Notes: generated by a model from the letters alone, not told the origin. A stretch of DNA of 64,000 nucleotides from JBOGIG01 sp050742455 (GCA_050742455.1 JBOGIG010000029.1:3831-67830), one strand, 5' to 3'; numbered from the stretch's first letter, positions 17,080-25,493 are shown. A program made the numbers and translations.

Positions 17080-17804
17080 GGCGTCTCGGTGCCCAGTGCG
17101 CGGCCGAAGTGACCATGACCATGCGCCAGGGGGAATCGATGTTGGTGGCCCTGGGCATTCCTGTGTTGTTGCTGGTTTTCTTCTCCGAGGTCAAGGTCCT
17201 GCCCACTGGCAGTAGGCCAGTTGACTTCCTGACGCCGGGGATTCTGGCCCTGGCGGTCATGTCGAGCGCCATGGTCAGCCTGGGGATCTCCACCGGCTTC
17301 GAACGGAGCTATGGAGTACTCAAGCGCCTCGGCTCCACTCCCCTCACCCGAACCGAGCTGGTCGGGGCCAAGGCAAGCGCCGTGGTGGCCATCGAGACCA
17401 TCCAGATCGCCGCGCTGGTGGTAGTGGGACTGGCACTCGGCTGGCGTCCGGGGGGAGGAGTCGGCGGTGCGGCGGTGGTGCTCGGCGCAGTCCTTGCCGG
17501 CACCGCTGCCTTTGCCGGCATCGGCCTGTTTCTGGCCGGCAACTTGTCCGGGCTGACAAATCTGGCCGGAACCAACGGCTTGTACCTGGTGCTGTTGTTG
17601 TTGGGGGGGATGGTGGTTCCCCTGGCCAAATTGCCCGGACCCCTCCAAGCAATAGCCCAGGTGCTACCGGCCGCCGCTCTGTCCCAGCTTCTCCACGGAG
17701 CCCTGTCGTCGGGTCCCACATTTCGGTTGGGATCGGGCTTGATCCTTCTGGCCTGGGCGATTGTTGCCCCGGTGATCGCCGCGGCTACATTCAGTTGGGA
17801 GTGA
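17076..17804 (+). CDS. ABC-2 type transporter permease
   Basis: A 242-residue membrane protein with about six hydrophobic segments and the ABC-2 hallmark MSSAMVSLGISTGFERSYGVLKRLGSTPLTRTEL around residues 68-102 (the region contacting the ATPase). It forms the exporter with the preceding ATPase gene, with overlapping start and stop. Substrate unknown. The next gene is an SCO1 copper chaperone followed by haem A synthesis genes, so a link to cytochrome oxidase assembly is possible but only by proximity. Confidence 0.85.
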   Translation: MRRLGAQCAAEVTMTMRQGESMLVALGIPVLLLVFFSEVKVLPTGSRPVDFLTPGILALAVMSSAMVSLGISTGFERSYGVLKRLGSTPLTRTELVGAKASAVVAIETIQIAALVVVGLALGWRPGGGVGGAAVVLGAVLAGTAAFAGIGLFLAGNLSGLTNLAGTNGLYLVLLLLGGMVVPLAKLPGPLQAIAQVLPAAALSQLLHGALSSGPTFRLGSGLILLAWAIVAPVIAAATFSWE

Positions 17805-18571
17805 CACTCGACGATACCGAACAATCGATGCGAGACCCTTCCGCGGGCCAGCCACCGGCCCAGCAACCGGCCCAGCAACCGGCCCAGCAACCGGCCCAGC
17901 CACCGGGCCGAGCTAGCCGGTCACGACAGGCAAATCGCCTCTCCTATGTGGCCCTCGTAGTCGTGTTGGCGGTTGCCGCCGTCGGAGCAGGCATTGCCTA
18001 CGCCCATGCCAGCCGAGGTTCGACGTCTGCCCCAGGCCCATCCAATCCGTATGCCGGAACACCAATGAGCGGCGCCGTGGCACCCAATTTTACCCTCACC
18101 GACCAGTTCGGCCATCCCTTCAGTCTGGACCAGTATCGCGGGCGGGAGGTCATCTGGACGTTGATCGACAGCCGCTGCACCGACACCTGCCCCCTGGCGG
18201 CCCAGGTCCTCAGATCGGTAACCAACGAGCTCGGGGCCCAGGCCGCCCGCGTACAGATCCTGGCCATAAATGCCAACCCGGGGGCGCCAAAGGTCTCCGA
18301 CGTTTATGCCTGGTCGGCCCAGCACCACATGCTCGATCGCTGGCGGTTTGGGACGGCGACGCCTACATATTTGGATTCGCTTTACCGCGCCTACCACGTG
18401 GCCGTGGTGATGGACCACGGTAAGCTCATCCATGACTCGGCCACCATCCTCATAGACCCGAGCGGTCACGAGCGCCTCTTCTTCGAGACTTCGCCCAACA
18501 AGGATCGCTCCAGCCTGGCGGCCGAAACTTCGGCCCTACTCGGTGGAGTCCGCAGCCTCATGCCCCACTGA
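17801..18571 (+). CDS. SCO1/SenC-type cytochrome oxidase assembly protein
   Basis: A 256-residue membrane-anchored thioredoxin-fold protein. A Pro/Gln-rich cytosolic N-terminus made by a 12-bp repeat (PAQQ units, about 16-36) precedes one membrane helix (about 46-68). The SCO domain reads APNFTLTDQFGHPFSLDQYRG..., with the CTDTCPLA copper-binding CxxxC; the third ligand His is probably in the late VMDHGKLIHDS region. SCO proteins deliver copper to the CuA centre of cytochrome oxidase. GTG 17801 overlaps the permease stop as GTGA; ATG 17828 is an alternative. Confidence 0.82.
   Translation: MTLDDTEQSMRDPSAGQPPAQQPAQQPAQQPAQPPGRASRSRQANRLSYVALVVVLAVAAVGAGIAYAHASRGSTSAPGPSNPYAGTPMSGAVAPNFTLTDQFGHPFSLDQYRGREVIWTLIDSRCTDTCPLAAQVLRSVTNELGAQAARVQILAINANPGAPKVSDVYAWSAQHHMLDRWRFGTATPTYLDSLYRAYHVAVVMDHGKLIHDSATILIDPSGHERLFFETSPNKDRSSLAAETSALLGGVRSLMPH
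17849..17908. repeat. in-frame tandem repeat, 5 x 12 bp, inside the SCO1 gene
   Basis: Five copies of CAGCAACCGGCC (outer copies CAGCCACCGG-type) encode Gln-Pro-Ala-Gln-type units in the cytosolic tail before the membrane helix. Copy changes would keep the reading frame. Confidence 0.9.
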
Positions 18572-18624
18572 CTCGGCGCGTAGTCGACCCTCTCCTTGAT
18601 GCCCTCGAACCAGATGGGGCAGCT

Positions 18625-19530
18625 TCAGATCAGGTGCGGATGGAAATGGACCAGCTGGTCTACGGCCATCGCGGCAAAGAGAAGGGTCAGGTAGGTGATC
18701 GACCAGCCGAAGAGCTTCATGGCTCTTTGGGGAGTGCCGTCAGAGCGCAATTGAAGGGCGTAGAAGACGAAGACGGCACCGAGGATCAGGGCCGCTCCCA
18801 AATAGATGACACCCATGTGGCCCACAGGGGCGAAAATGAGGGAGGTGGCCCACAGGGCCACGCTGTAGAAGATGATCTGGCGCGCCGTCGAGGCAAAGCT
18901 GGCCACGGCCGGGAGCATGGGTACATCTGCGGCCGAGTAGTCATCCCGGTACTTGAAGGCCAGTGCCCAAAAGTGCGGGGGGGTCCAGACAAAGATGATG
19001 GCAAACAGGACCAGCGGAGCCAGGCCCAATCCGCCCGTTACGGCCGACCAGCCGACGAGGACCGGGACAGCCCCGGCAGCCCCGCCGATGACAATGTTCT
19101 GGCGCGAGCTCCGCTTCAACCAGAGCGTGTAGACGAAGACGTAAAAGGCCGTGGCGCTGACGGCCAGTACGGCCGACAACAAGTTGACCAGGGCCCACAG
19201 CTCCACGAACGCCGCTACTTCCAATGACACGGCGAACACCAACGCCGCCGAAGGCGTCATGACCCCGGTCACCAGGGGACGTTGGCGGGTCCGGTGCATG
19301 ATGGCGTCGATGTCGCGATCGACGACCATGTTGATGGCGTTGGCCCCGCCGGCAGCCAAGGCCCCCCCGATCAGGGTCCAAGCCATCAGCGCCACCGATG
19401 GCCACCCTCGCTTAGCCACGATCATGGTGGGCAGCGTGGTAACCAGCAACAACTCGATGATGCGGGGCTTGGTCAGGGCGAGGTAACCGCGGGCTCGGCG
19501 CCCGAGCCCAGCAGTTTGGATCATCGCCAT
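18625..19530 (-). CDS. ctaB: protoheme IX farnesyltransferase (haem O synthase)
   Basis: A 301-residue UbiA-family membrane prenyltransferase that attaches farnesyl to haem B, making haem O for cytochrome oxidase. The first Asp-rich motif region is GGANAINMVVDRDIDAIMHRTRQRPLVTG (about 62-90). The second cytosolic loop is WTPPHFWALAFKYRDDYSAADVPMLP (about 185-210). About nine hydrophobic helices. Start ATG 19530 follows TAGGAT by 8 nt. The open frame extends far upstream but that part is antisense to ctaA. Divergent from ctaA, the next pathway step. Confidence 0.95.
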   Translation of the reverse strand: MAMIQTAGLGRRARGYLALTKPRIIELLLVTTLPTMIVAKRGWPSVALMAWTLIGGALAAGGANAINMVVDRDIDAIMHRTRQRPLVTGVMTPSAALVFAVSLEVAAFVELWALVNLLSAVLAVSATAFYVFVYTLWLKRSSRQNIVIGGAAGAVPVLVGWSAVTGGLGLAPLVLFAIIFVWTPPHFWALAFKYRDDYSAADVPMLPAVASFASTARQIIFYSVALWATSLIFAPVGHMGVIYLGAALILGAVFVFYALQLRSDGTPQRAMKLFGWSITYLTLLFAAMAVDQLVHFHPHLI

Positions 19531-19538
19531 CGGCGGTG

Positions 19539-19629
19539 ATCCTACGACGAGTGCCAAGGGCAGGGCAATGTGACTACTAGAGGCGGAGCAGGCCAGGATG
19601 TGGCTTGGCGAGGTGAAGCGCCGTAGGAT
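19539..19629. promoter_or_regulatory. divergent leaderless promoters ctaB / ctaA
   Basis: The same hexamer, TAGGAT, lies 8 nt before ctaB ATG 19530 (minus strand, 19544-19539) and 7 nt before ctaA GTG 19637 (plus strand, 19624-19629). For ctaB, TTGCCC lies 18 nt upstream of the -10 as a -35 candidate. The shared 8-mer CGTAGGAT forms an inverted repeat across the gap. Neither start has a good ribosome binding site. Confidence 0.5.
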
Positions 19630-19636
19630 TCCAACA

Positions 19637-20587
19637 GTGCGACCCCTTCGCCTGAGCCCGGCCACCTTTAGGCGCTTGGCTCTGGCCACAGCAGCCGCCC
19701 TGGCCTTGACCATCGTGACCGGAGCGGCCGTCCGACTCACCGGCTCGGGCCTGGGCTGTCCCGATTGGCCCACCTGTGCCGGCCATGAGGTGGTTGCGGC
19801 CTGGTCATTCCATCCCATGGTGGAATTCACCAATCGCCTGATCGTCACTGCCGTGTCCATCCTGGTGGCCGTCACCGCCCTGGGGTCCCTGGTGCGCCGG
19901 CCCCGGCGGAAGGACTTGACCTGGTTGTCCTTCGGACTGGTGGCCGGTGTAGCCGCCCAGATCGTCCTCGGAGGTCTGACCGTCCTGTTCAAACTGGCCC
20001 CTCCCCTGGTGATGGGCCATTTCCTCCTTTCCCTGGTAGTGCTGGCCGATGCGCTGGTGCTGGTGCACCGGTGCGGTCGAGCCGAGACGGCAGCGGTGTT
20101 GATGGTGCCCCGCTCCCTGCTGTGGCTCACCCGCTTGGTGGTGGCCACCACCTCGGTTGTCATCGGACTCGGCACAGCCGTGACCGGCAGTGGCCCCCAC
20201 AGTGGCGATATCCATGCCAAGCGACTGGCCGTGAAGTTCTCCGCCATGGCCGAGATCCACGCCACCGTGGTCATGCTGCTGATCGGCCTGACGTTGGGGG
20301 CGCTGTTTGCCTACCATCAGGCCTCGGCTCCCGTTGGGCTCCAGCGCAAGGCCCGCATCCTCTTGTACCTCATGGTGGGACAGGGCTTGGTGGGCTACGT
20401 CCAGTACTTCACCCGGGTTCCGGCCGGGCTGGTGGCCGTGCACGTGGCCGGCGCCACAGCCGTCTTCATCGGGGTCGTGCGCCTGTATCTGGCCCTGTTC
20501 ATACATCCGCCACCCGAGGTGACATCCGCGTCCGAGGGGGTGAGGGACGTCGCCTCGGACCAGCCTTACGTCCTGGCCGGGAACTGA
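19637..20587 (+). CDS. ctaA: haem A synthase (COX15/CtaA)
   Basis: A 316-residue, eight-helix membrane monooxygenase converting haem O to haem A. The first half carries GAAVRLTGSGLGCPDWPTC, with the conserved Cys pair (GC...TC), and HPMVEFTNRLI with a haem-ligand His. The second half repeats the fold: VTGSGPHSGD, AEIHATVVML and VAVHVAGATAVF carry further conserved His. GTG 19637 was preferred over ATG 19598 because TAGGAT sits 7 nt upstream and residues before it are unconserved and basic. Its stop overlaps the clpS ATG (TGATG). Confidence 0.92.
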   Translation: MRPLRLSPATFRRLALATAAALALTIVTGAAVRLTGSGLGCPDWPTCAGHEVVAAWSFHPMVEFTNRLIVTAVSILVAVTALGSLVRRPRRKDLTWLSFGLVAGVAAQIVLGGLTVLFKLAPPLVMGHFLLSLVVLADALVLVHRCGRAETAAVLMVPRSLLWLTRLVVATTSVVIGLGTAVTGSGPHSGDIHAKRLAVKFSAMAEIHATVVMLLIGLTLGALFAYHQASAPVGLQRKARILLYLMVGQGLVGYVQYFTRVPAGLVAVHVAGATAVFIGVVRLYLALFIHPPPEVTSASEGVRDVASDQPYVLAGN

Positions 20588-20892
20588 TGGCTCTGGCCCC
20601 TCCCCAGGCGGCCCCGGTATCAGTGGACGAGCCGATTCCGCATTCGGCCAGTGAGCCGGATCGGCCCTGGGTGGTGATCGTGTGGAACGACCCGATCAAT
20701 TTGATGTCCTATGTCACCTACGTGCTGCAGAAGCTCTTCGGTTACAGCCGAGACAAGGCCACCAAGCTTATGCTCGACGTCCATCACAAAGGCCGCGCAG
20801 TAGTGTCCTCCGGCACCCGGGAGCGGGCCGAGATCGACGTTTTCCGTCTTCACGAGCACGGCCTGTGGGCCACCATGGAGCACGACCGATGA
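20587..20892 (+). CDS. clpS: ATP-dependent Clp protease adaptor ClpS
   Basis: A 101-residue adaptor that binds N-degron substrates and hands them to ClpC/ClpA-ClpP. Core motifs are VVIVWNDPINLMSYVTYVLQKLFGYS (the substrate-pocket Asn-Asp and Met) and KATKLMLDVHHKGRAVV. An unstructured N-terminal arm of about 25 residues precedes the fold, normal for the family. ATG 20587 overlaps the ctaA stop, so expression is probably coupled; the DUF2017 gene follows with an ATGA overlap, as in mycobacteria. Confidence 0.94.
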   Translation: MALAPPQAAPVSVDEPIPHSASEPDRPWVVIVWNDPINLMSYVTYVLQKLFGYSRDKATKLMLDVHHKGRAVVSSGTRERAEIDVFRLHEHGLWATMEHDR

Positions 20893-21368
20893 ACCGCCTC
20901 CGCCCCATACGACGCAACCGGGACGGTAGATACGAACTTCGACTGGGCCGGGTCGAACGCCAGCTATTGCAGTCCCTTCCCGGACAGCTCGAGCCCATCT
21001 TGGCCTCGGGGTCGGACGAGCTTCGCCGCCTGTACCCCCCGGCCTACCGCGATGATCCGGGTCGCCAGGCGGAGTACGAACAGCTAATGCAGGCCGATCT
21101 GACCGAGCGACATCGTCAATCCCTGTCGGTGCTGGCCGACACGGCGGGCTCCCGGTACCTGACCGAGGATGAACTGGCCACGTGGCTCAGGGCCATCAAC
21201 AGCCTCCGCCTGGTCATGGGCACGCGACTTGGAGTGACCGAAGATGTCGCGTCGACGAGGATGCACAAGTCCAATGACCCCGAGCGGGCCCAGATGGCCA
21301 TCTACCACTACCTGAGCTATTTACAAGAGCAAGCGGTGGCGGCCTTGTCGGGATCCGTTCCGGAGTAG
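20889..21368 (+). CDS. DUF2017 family protein
   Basis: A 159-residue soluble, mostly helical protein. The pattern LRRLYPPAYRDDPGRQAEYEQLM and ELATWLRAINSLRLVMGTRLGV matches the actinobacterial DUF2017 family, which is typically encoded right after clpS (Rv1332 next to Rv1331 in M. tuberculosis). No catalytic residues are recognised. A role with ClpS in protein turnover is only suggested by the conserved pairing. Start ATG 20889 overlaps the clpS stop. Confidence 0.82.
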   Translation: MNRLRPIRRNRDGRYELRLGRVERQLLQSLPGQLEPILASGSDELRRLYPPAYRDDPGRQAEYEQLMQADLTERHRQSLSVLADTAGSRYLTEDELATWLRAINSLRLVMGTRLGVTEDVASTRMHKSNDPERAQMAIYHYLSYLQEQAVAALSGSVPE

Positions 21369-21405
21369 GCGGCGGCCCTTTGGATCCAATCCGCCATGGA
21401 CTCCT

Positions 21406-22296
21406 TCAAGTGGGGTAGTACACGGCGCCGACCGTCCCGGGTCCGGTATGTGCCCCCACGCTGGGGCCGATCCGGTAGCGAACGGACTCGACCACTTCGG
21501 GGGCGGCAGCAATTTGTTCGGCCAGCTCGGCGGCCAGATACCCGCTGGCGGGATCAGACATACCCACCCCCACCCTCAGGTTCGAGCCGAACCGCCTGAC
21601 ATGGTCTGCCATGGCCTTCGCCGCAGATTCCAGATCGGGAGCGGACCCGATCACTTCCATGCGCCCGTCCACGAAGGTGAGAATGCTGACGCTCTCCGAT
21701 TTCTTGAGCTGGGCTGATCCGCTGTCGGGGCCGGGCCCGCCCGCGGTGCCCGTCGGGGCCAGGTCCGCGGTGCCCGTCGGAGCCAGCCGGCCGCCCCGCC
21801 GGGCCAGGTCCAGAGTCTGGACCACAAATACGTTGCCGGTGAGGGCACCGACTGCCTCTGCCCGCAGGGCTGCACTATGCGGCGAGGCTCCATCGGCCAG
21901 CATCCGAGCCGCCTCCCAAACACAACACGTCACCCCGAATGAAGCCGTCGAAGAGTCGACCAAACGAACCGGAACTCCGACCTCGGCCGCGGCCAGCCGC
22001 GCCCCATTGAGGGTGGTCGAGGCAGAAGCAGACACATGCACGGACACGATCTCGGTGGCGCCCCGAGCCACCAGCCTGTCGTAAGCCTCGACAAACCGGG
22101 CCGGCCCGGGAGCACCGGTTGACACCTCCCCAGCACCGTCAGCCAATAACCGGTAGAACAGATCGGCGTCCAGATCGACCCCTTCCAAGTATTCCTGGCC
22201 TCCCACCACCACGCTGAGCGGAACGACTTCGATGCCGAATTGCTCGACCAATGTCGGGGGAATCTGGGAGTTGGAATCGGTGCACAGTCCGATCAA
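21406..22296 (-). CDS. DegV family fatty-acid-binding protein
   Basis: A 296-residue DegV protein. These proteins bind a fatty acid and, in Firmicutes (FakB), present it to a fatty acid kinase; in actinobacteria the partner is often unclear. Landmarks: IGLCTDSNSQIPP (start of fold, TDS motif), STGAPGPARFVEAYDRL, VHVSASASTTLNGARLAA and VDSSTASFG. A 2 x 24 bp duplication inserts a Gly/Pro-rich loop near residue 190. TTG 22296 was preferred because families start directly at this strand; GTG 22392 would overlap plsY by 50 nt. No fakA/DAK gene is nearby. Confidence 0.8.
   Translation of the reverse strand: MIGLCTDSNSQIPPTLVEQFGIEVVPLSVVVGGQEYLEGVDLDADLFYRLLADGAGEVSTGAPGPARFVEAYDRLVARGATEIVSVHVSASASTTLNGARLAAAEVGVPVRLVDSSTASFGVTCCVWEAARMLADGASPHSAALRAEAVGALTGNVFVVQTLDLARRGGRLAPTGTADLAPTGTAGGPGPDSGSAQLKKSESVSILTFVDGRMEVIGSAPDLESAAKAMADHVRRFGSNLRVGVGMSDPASGYLAAELAEQIAAAPEVVESVRYRIGPSVGAHTGPGTVGAVYYPT
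21741..21788. repeat. in-frame tandem duplication, 2 x 24 bp, inside the degV gene
   Basis: Two nearly identical 24-bp units (CCGCGGTGCCCGTCGG...) encode Ala-Pro-Thr-Gly-Thr-Ala-type residues twice in a surface loop of the DegV protein. Confidence 0.75.
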
Positions 22297-22342
22297 CCGT
22301 CTCGCCGCCTCAGCTGTCTCGCCACTTCTGCGACCCGTCGCC

Positions 22343-22945
22343 TCAGTTGCCCTGAACCCTTGCGGCGCGGAAGCGCTCCATGATGACCGCACTGCTCACC
22401 GCTGCCGCTATCGGAAGTCCGACACTGGGCTCGGGCCCCCAGGCATTGGGCCAACCCTTCTTCCACCACACGATCCCACCTCCGACCCAAGCCAAAGATG
22501 CGACGGCGGTGGCGGCGAAGGCACGATGGCGGAATCCGGATCGGGATGTCACCAGGGCGACCCCCAGATCGATGGGGAAATAGGCCGGAAACGTCACCAG
22601 ACACTGGCCCACACTGGCGGCTACGCCCTTTCCCCCCTTGAATCCACGAGCCACCGGATAACAATGGCCCACCACCGCAGCCACCCCACCCAGGTGGGAC
22701 CCGGTGCCGCCGGCCAGGGTACGTCCGATGCCGCAAGCCAGCGCCGCCTTGGTGACGTCTGCGGCCAAAACCGCGCCGCCCCAGCCCGCTCCCAGCACAC
22801 CCATGGCGTTGGCCGCGCCGGGATTGCCCGAGCCTCGCCGGCGCAGGTCGGTCGAGCCGGCGGCCCAAGCAGCGAGGTCGGCTGAGGGAAATCCACCCAG
22901 GCCGTACCCGAGCAGTGCTGCGGCGATGGCTCGGGACGCTCGCAT
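22343..22945 (-). CDS. plsY: glycerol-3-phosphate acyltransferase PlsY
   Basis: A 200-residue integral membrane enzyme that acylates glycerol-3-phosphate from acyl-phosphate, the first step of phospholipid synthesis. Conserved motifs: GGFPSADLAAW with RRRGSGNPGAANAMGVLG (motif 1, about 31-50) and GHCYPVARGFKGGKGVA (motif 2, about 92-108). About five hydrophobic helices. Motif 3 (typically R/H-rich) is less clear. ATG 22945 follows TATTGT by 6 nt. The downstream degV gene may tie it to fatty-acid handling. Confidence 0.93.
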   Translation of the reverse strand: MRASRAIAAALLGYGLGGFPSADLAAWAAGSTDLRRRGSGNPGAANAMGVLGAGWGGAVLAADVTKAALACGIGRTLAGGTGSHLGGVAAVVGHCYPVARGFKGGKGVAASVGQCLVTFPAYFPIDLGVALVTSRSGFRHRAFAATAVASLAWVGGGIVWWKKGWPNAWGPEPSVGLPIAAAVSSAVIMERFRAARVQGN

Positions 22946-22951
22946 GGATTC

Positions 22952-22957
22952 ACAATA
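22952..22957 (-). promoter_or_regulatory. predicted leaderless -10 element of plsY
   Basis: TATTGT (minus strand) lies 6 nt before ATG 22945, with no ribosome binding site in the gap. Confidence 0.45.
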
Positions 22958-23023
22958 GCGTCGAGGGTTGAAACCTGACCGACAACCCACGCCGCCGGAC
23001 GTGAAAGAATCGAAGGTGCCCGG

Positions 23024-23953
23024 GTGACGATCGTTGAGACGAAATCGATGGAAACTACAAGGATCAAGGTCGCGGCCTCTGTCTCGCTGAACGTGAATAC
23101 CTGGCCCGGGGCCGGGCCCGGTTTCTTGTTGGTTCACGGCCTGGCTTCCAACGCCCGCCTGTGGGATGGGGTGGCGGACAGCCTGGCCCAAGCAGGATTG
23201 GCCGTCGCCGCCCTGGATCAACGGGGACACGGCCTCTCCGACAAGCCCGATGGCGACTATGGCTTCGCCACTATGTGCGCAGACCTCATTGACGTGATCG
23301 GTGAGCTGGGCAGTGGTCCCCGCAGCGCCCTGCCGACTACCCCAGCCAGTCGAAGTGACGAGGCGACGTGGGCTCGTCCCGTCTTGGTCGGTCAGTCCTG
23401 GGGAGCAAACGTCGTCTTGGAGCTGGCGTGGCGCAGGCCCGGCATCCTGGGCGGGGTGGCCTGTATCGACGGGGGGACGTCAGAGTTGTGGCGCCACTTT
23501 CCACACTGGGAGGACTGCGCAAGGGTCTTGGCCCCTCCTATCATGGCCGGACACACCGAGACCGAGCTACGTCGATTCCTGACCGAGGCTCATGCCGATT
23601 GGCCACCAAGTGGCATCGAGGGGACCATGGGCAACTTCGCCCTGCTCAGCAACGGGAAGATGGAGCCGCGCCTACGCCGGGAGCACCACATGGAGATACT
23701 GAGGAGTCTCTATCTGCAGCGGCCCTCCGACCACTACGCCGACGTTAATTGCCCGGTGCTGCTCATGCCGGCCGGCGGAGGTGGGGGGGCGTGGTCGGCC
23801 GACAAGCACGACGCCGTAGACAGAGCCATGGCGGCCATCCCTCGCGGCCGGGTCCACTGGTTCGAGGGGGCGGACCACGATGTGCACGCCCAATGGCCTG
23901 ACTCGGTGGCTCAGGTGTTGACCGAGGCGGTGGCAGATGGCTTCTTTGACTGA
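23024..23953 (+). CDS. alpha/beta hydrolase
   Basis: A 309-residue alpha/beta-hydrolase fold protein. LLVHGLASNARLWDGVADSL carries the HG oxyanion segment and VLVGQSWGANVVLE the nucleophile Ser (GQSWG). The acid is probably the Asp in the strand before MPAGGGGGAW, and the base is His in GADHDVHAQWP. An internal Ser/Thr-rich insertion (about 90-115) looks disordered. No substrate can be inferred. GTG 23024 is the furthest in-frame start; ATG 23048 is possible. Followed by the 9-bp array. Confidence 0.8.
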   Translation: MTIVETKSMETTRIKVAASVSLNVNTWPGAGPGFLLVHGLASNARLWDGVADSLAQAGLAVAALDQRGHGLSDKPDGDYGFATMCADLIDVIGELGSGPRSALPTTPASRSDEATWARPVLVGQSWGANVVLELAWRRPGILGGVACIDGGTSELWRHFPHWEDCARVLAPPIMAGHTETELRRFLTEAHADWPPSGIEGTMGNFALLSNGKMEPRLRREHHMEILRSLYLQRPSDHYADVNCPVLLMPAGGGGGAWSADKHDAVDRAMAAIPRGRVHWFEGADHDVHAQWPDSVAQVLTEAVADGFFD

Positions 23954-23993
23954 TAGCCGGATCCCACGGACCGATAGCCCGGTCCTGCGGACA

Positions 23994-24092
23994 GTGACCG
24001 GAGTGACCGGAGTGACCGGAGTGACCGGAGTGACCGGAGTGACCGGAGTGACCGGAGTGACCGGAGTGACCGGAGTGACCGGAGTGACCGGG
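23994..24092. repeat. tandem repeat, 11 x 9 bp, abutting a start codon
   Basis: Eleven exact or near-exact copies of GTGACCGGA (the last is GTGACCGGG) end 2 nt before ATG 24095. Each unit junction contains GGAG, so the array itself supplies the Shine-Dalgarno-like GGAG 10 nt upstream of the ATG. Read from GTG the array is an open (Val-Thr-Gly)n frame whose TGA overlaps the ATG as ATGA. Confidence 0.97.
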
Positions 24093-24094
24093 CA

Positions 24095-25462
24095 ATGAGC
24101 GAGGCGGCAACCGCTCGGATCCTTACCATCATGGGTTCGGGCGAAACCAGTCCGACCATGGTCAAGACCCACCGGGAGATTCTCGATCTCTTGGGTCCCG
24201 CCCCGGTGCCTGCCGTGTTCCTCGACACGCCCTTCGGGTTCCAGGAGAACGCGGCCGAACTGTCGGCCAAGACCCAGGCGTATTTTGCCGAGAGCCTGTC
24301 CACCCAGATAGAAGTGGCTGGCTTTCGATCGGGGCGCCAGGTCGGGAGCCTGGCCTACGAGCAGATGCTGACCCAGGTGCGCCGAGCCCGCTACGTGTTC
24401 GCCGGCCCGGGCAGTCCCTCCTACGCCCTCGAACAGTGGTCGGGCACCGAGCTTCCCCGTCTCCTGTCCGACAAACTCAACAGCGGTGGGGCGGTCACCT
24501 TCGCCAGCGCCGCCGCCCTCACCCTGGGCGTGGCCTGCGTCCCGGTCTATGAGATCTATAAGGTCGGCCAGGATCCGCATTGGCTGGCCGGTATGGATCT
24601 GCTGGGCCGATTCGGACTCGATGTGGCCGTTATTCCCCACTACAACAATGCCGAGGGCACCAACCACGACACCAGATTTTGCTACCTGGGCGAGCGCCGG
24701 CTGGCGGCAATGGAGACCGACCTGGCGTCAGGGGTATTCGTTCTCGGCGTGGACGAACATACCGGTCTCGTTCTCGACCTGGATTCAGGCTCGGCTCGGG
24801 TTGTGGGACTAGGAGTTGTCACAGTGAGGGCCGGCGGGCGCTCCCAGACCTACCCAGCGGGCAGCACCACCACCATCGAAGCGCTGGCTCAGCGGGCTCG
24901 GGAGCTGGACCAGGGGGTCGACCTGAGCACTGGGGCCATCGGGGCCCCCCACGCCCCGAACGGCGAGGTCCCTGAGGGCGACGGCAGACCCCATTCCCCG
25001 CAGGCCCAAGCACCCGGCACGGCACAGTCACCATTTCGAATCGTGGTTCGGGAATTCGGACAGAAATTCGACACCAACCTCAAGGCCCGGGATGTCCCGG
25101 GCGCCACGGCGGCCATGTTGTCCCTCGAATCCGAGATCCGGGCCTGGGGAGCCGATACCTTGCAGTCCGACGACAATGACGTAGCCAGATCCGAACTTAG
25201 ACACATGATGGTTGCCATGGGCGAGCTGGCCGAGATGGGCGCCATCGACCCCCGTCTGGAATTAGGTCCGATAGTGGAGCTGGTGATCGCCGAACGCGAC
25301 GCCGCCCGCTCGGAGCACAGGTGGTCCGATGCCGATGTAATCAGGGATCGACTCTTGGACACCGGAATCGAGATTCACGACACCCCAGATGGCACGCAAT
25401 GGTCCTTCAATGCTCGGCCGGCGACGATGACCGGTCCGCCGGGCCAGGCGGAGCAGGCCTGA
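24095..25462 (+). CDS. peptidase S51/type-1 amidotransferase-like domain fused to a CysRS-type C-terminal domain
   Basis: A 455-residue two-domain protein. Residues 1-260 look like the peptidase S51/cyanophycinase class: ILTIMGSGETSP start, DTPFGFQENAAEL, FAGPGSPSYAL, and FASAAALTLG where the nucleophile Ser is expected. After a Pro/Gly-rich linker (about 280-310), residues 315-445 resemble the DALR-type helical domain and tail of cysteinyl-tRNA synthetase: FGQKFDTNLKARDVPGA, then AERDAARSEHRWSDADVIRD, GIEIHDTPDGTQW. There is no HIGH/KMSKS catalytic core. Three tRNA genes follow within 40 bp. Role unknown; the fusion reading is inference from motif pattern. Confidence 0.75.
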   Translation: MSEAATARILTIMGSGETSPTMVKTHREILDLLGPAPVPAVFLDTPFGFQENAAELSAKTQAYFAESLSTQIEVAGFRSGRQVGSLAYEQMLTQVRRARYVFAGPGSPSYALEQWSGTELPRLLSDKLNSGGAVTFASAAALTLGVACVPVYEIYKVGQDPHWLAGMDLLGRFGLDVAVIPHYNNAEGTNHDTRFCYLGERRLAAMETDLASGVFVLGVDEHTGLVLDLDSGSARVVGLGVVTVRAGGRSQTYPAGSTTTIEALAQRARELDQGVDLSTGAIGAPHAPNGEVPEGDGRPHSPQAQAPGTAQSPFRIVVREFGQKFDTNLKARDVPGATAAMLSLESEIRAWGADTLQSDDNDVARSELRHMMVAMGELAEMGAIDPRLELGPIVELVIAERDAARSEHRWSDADVIRDRLLDTGIEIHDTPDGTQWSFNARPATMTGPPGQAEQA

Positions 25463-25493
25463 TAACGTATGGGCTCGACCGAGCAGGCAATGA

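Noticed and set aside
18625..20274. A 549-residue minus-strand frame covering ctaB and the opposite strand of ctaA.
   Set aside because: The N-terminal ~245 residues are the antisense of ctaA, with no family features. ctaB starts cleanly at 19530.
1055..24092. Tandem arrays as CRISPR repeats.
   Set aside because: No spacers separate the units, they are 9-18 bp long and contiguous, and no cas genes are present.
23672..24667. Minus-strand frames with (Thr-Pro-Val)n, (His-Ser-Gly)n and (Leu-Arg-Ser)n repeats.
   Set aside because: They are translations of the 9-bp array plus antisense of the hydrolase and fusion genes; not independent genes.
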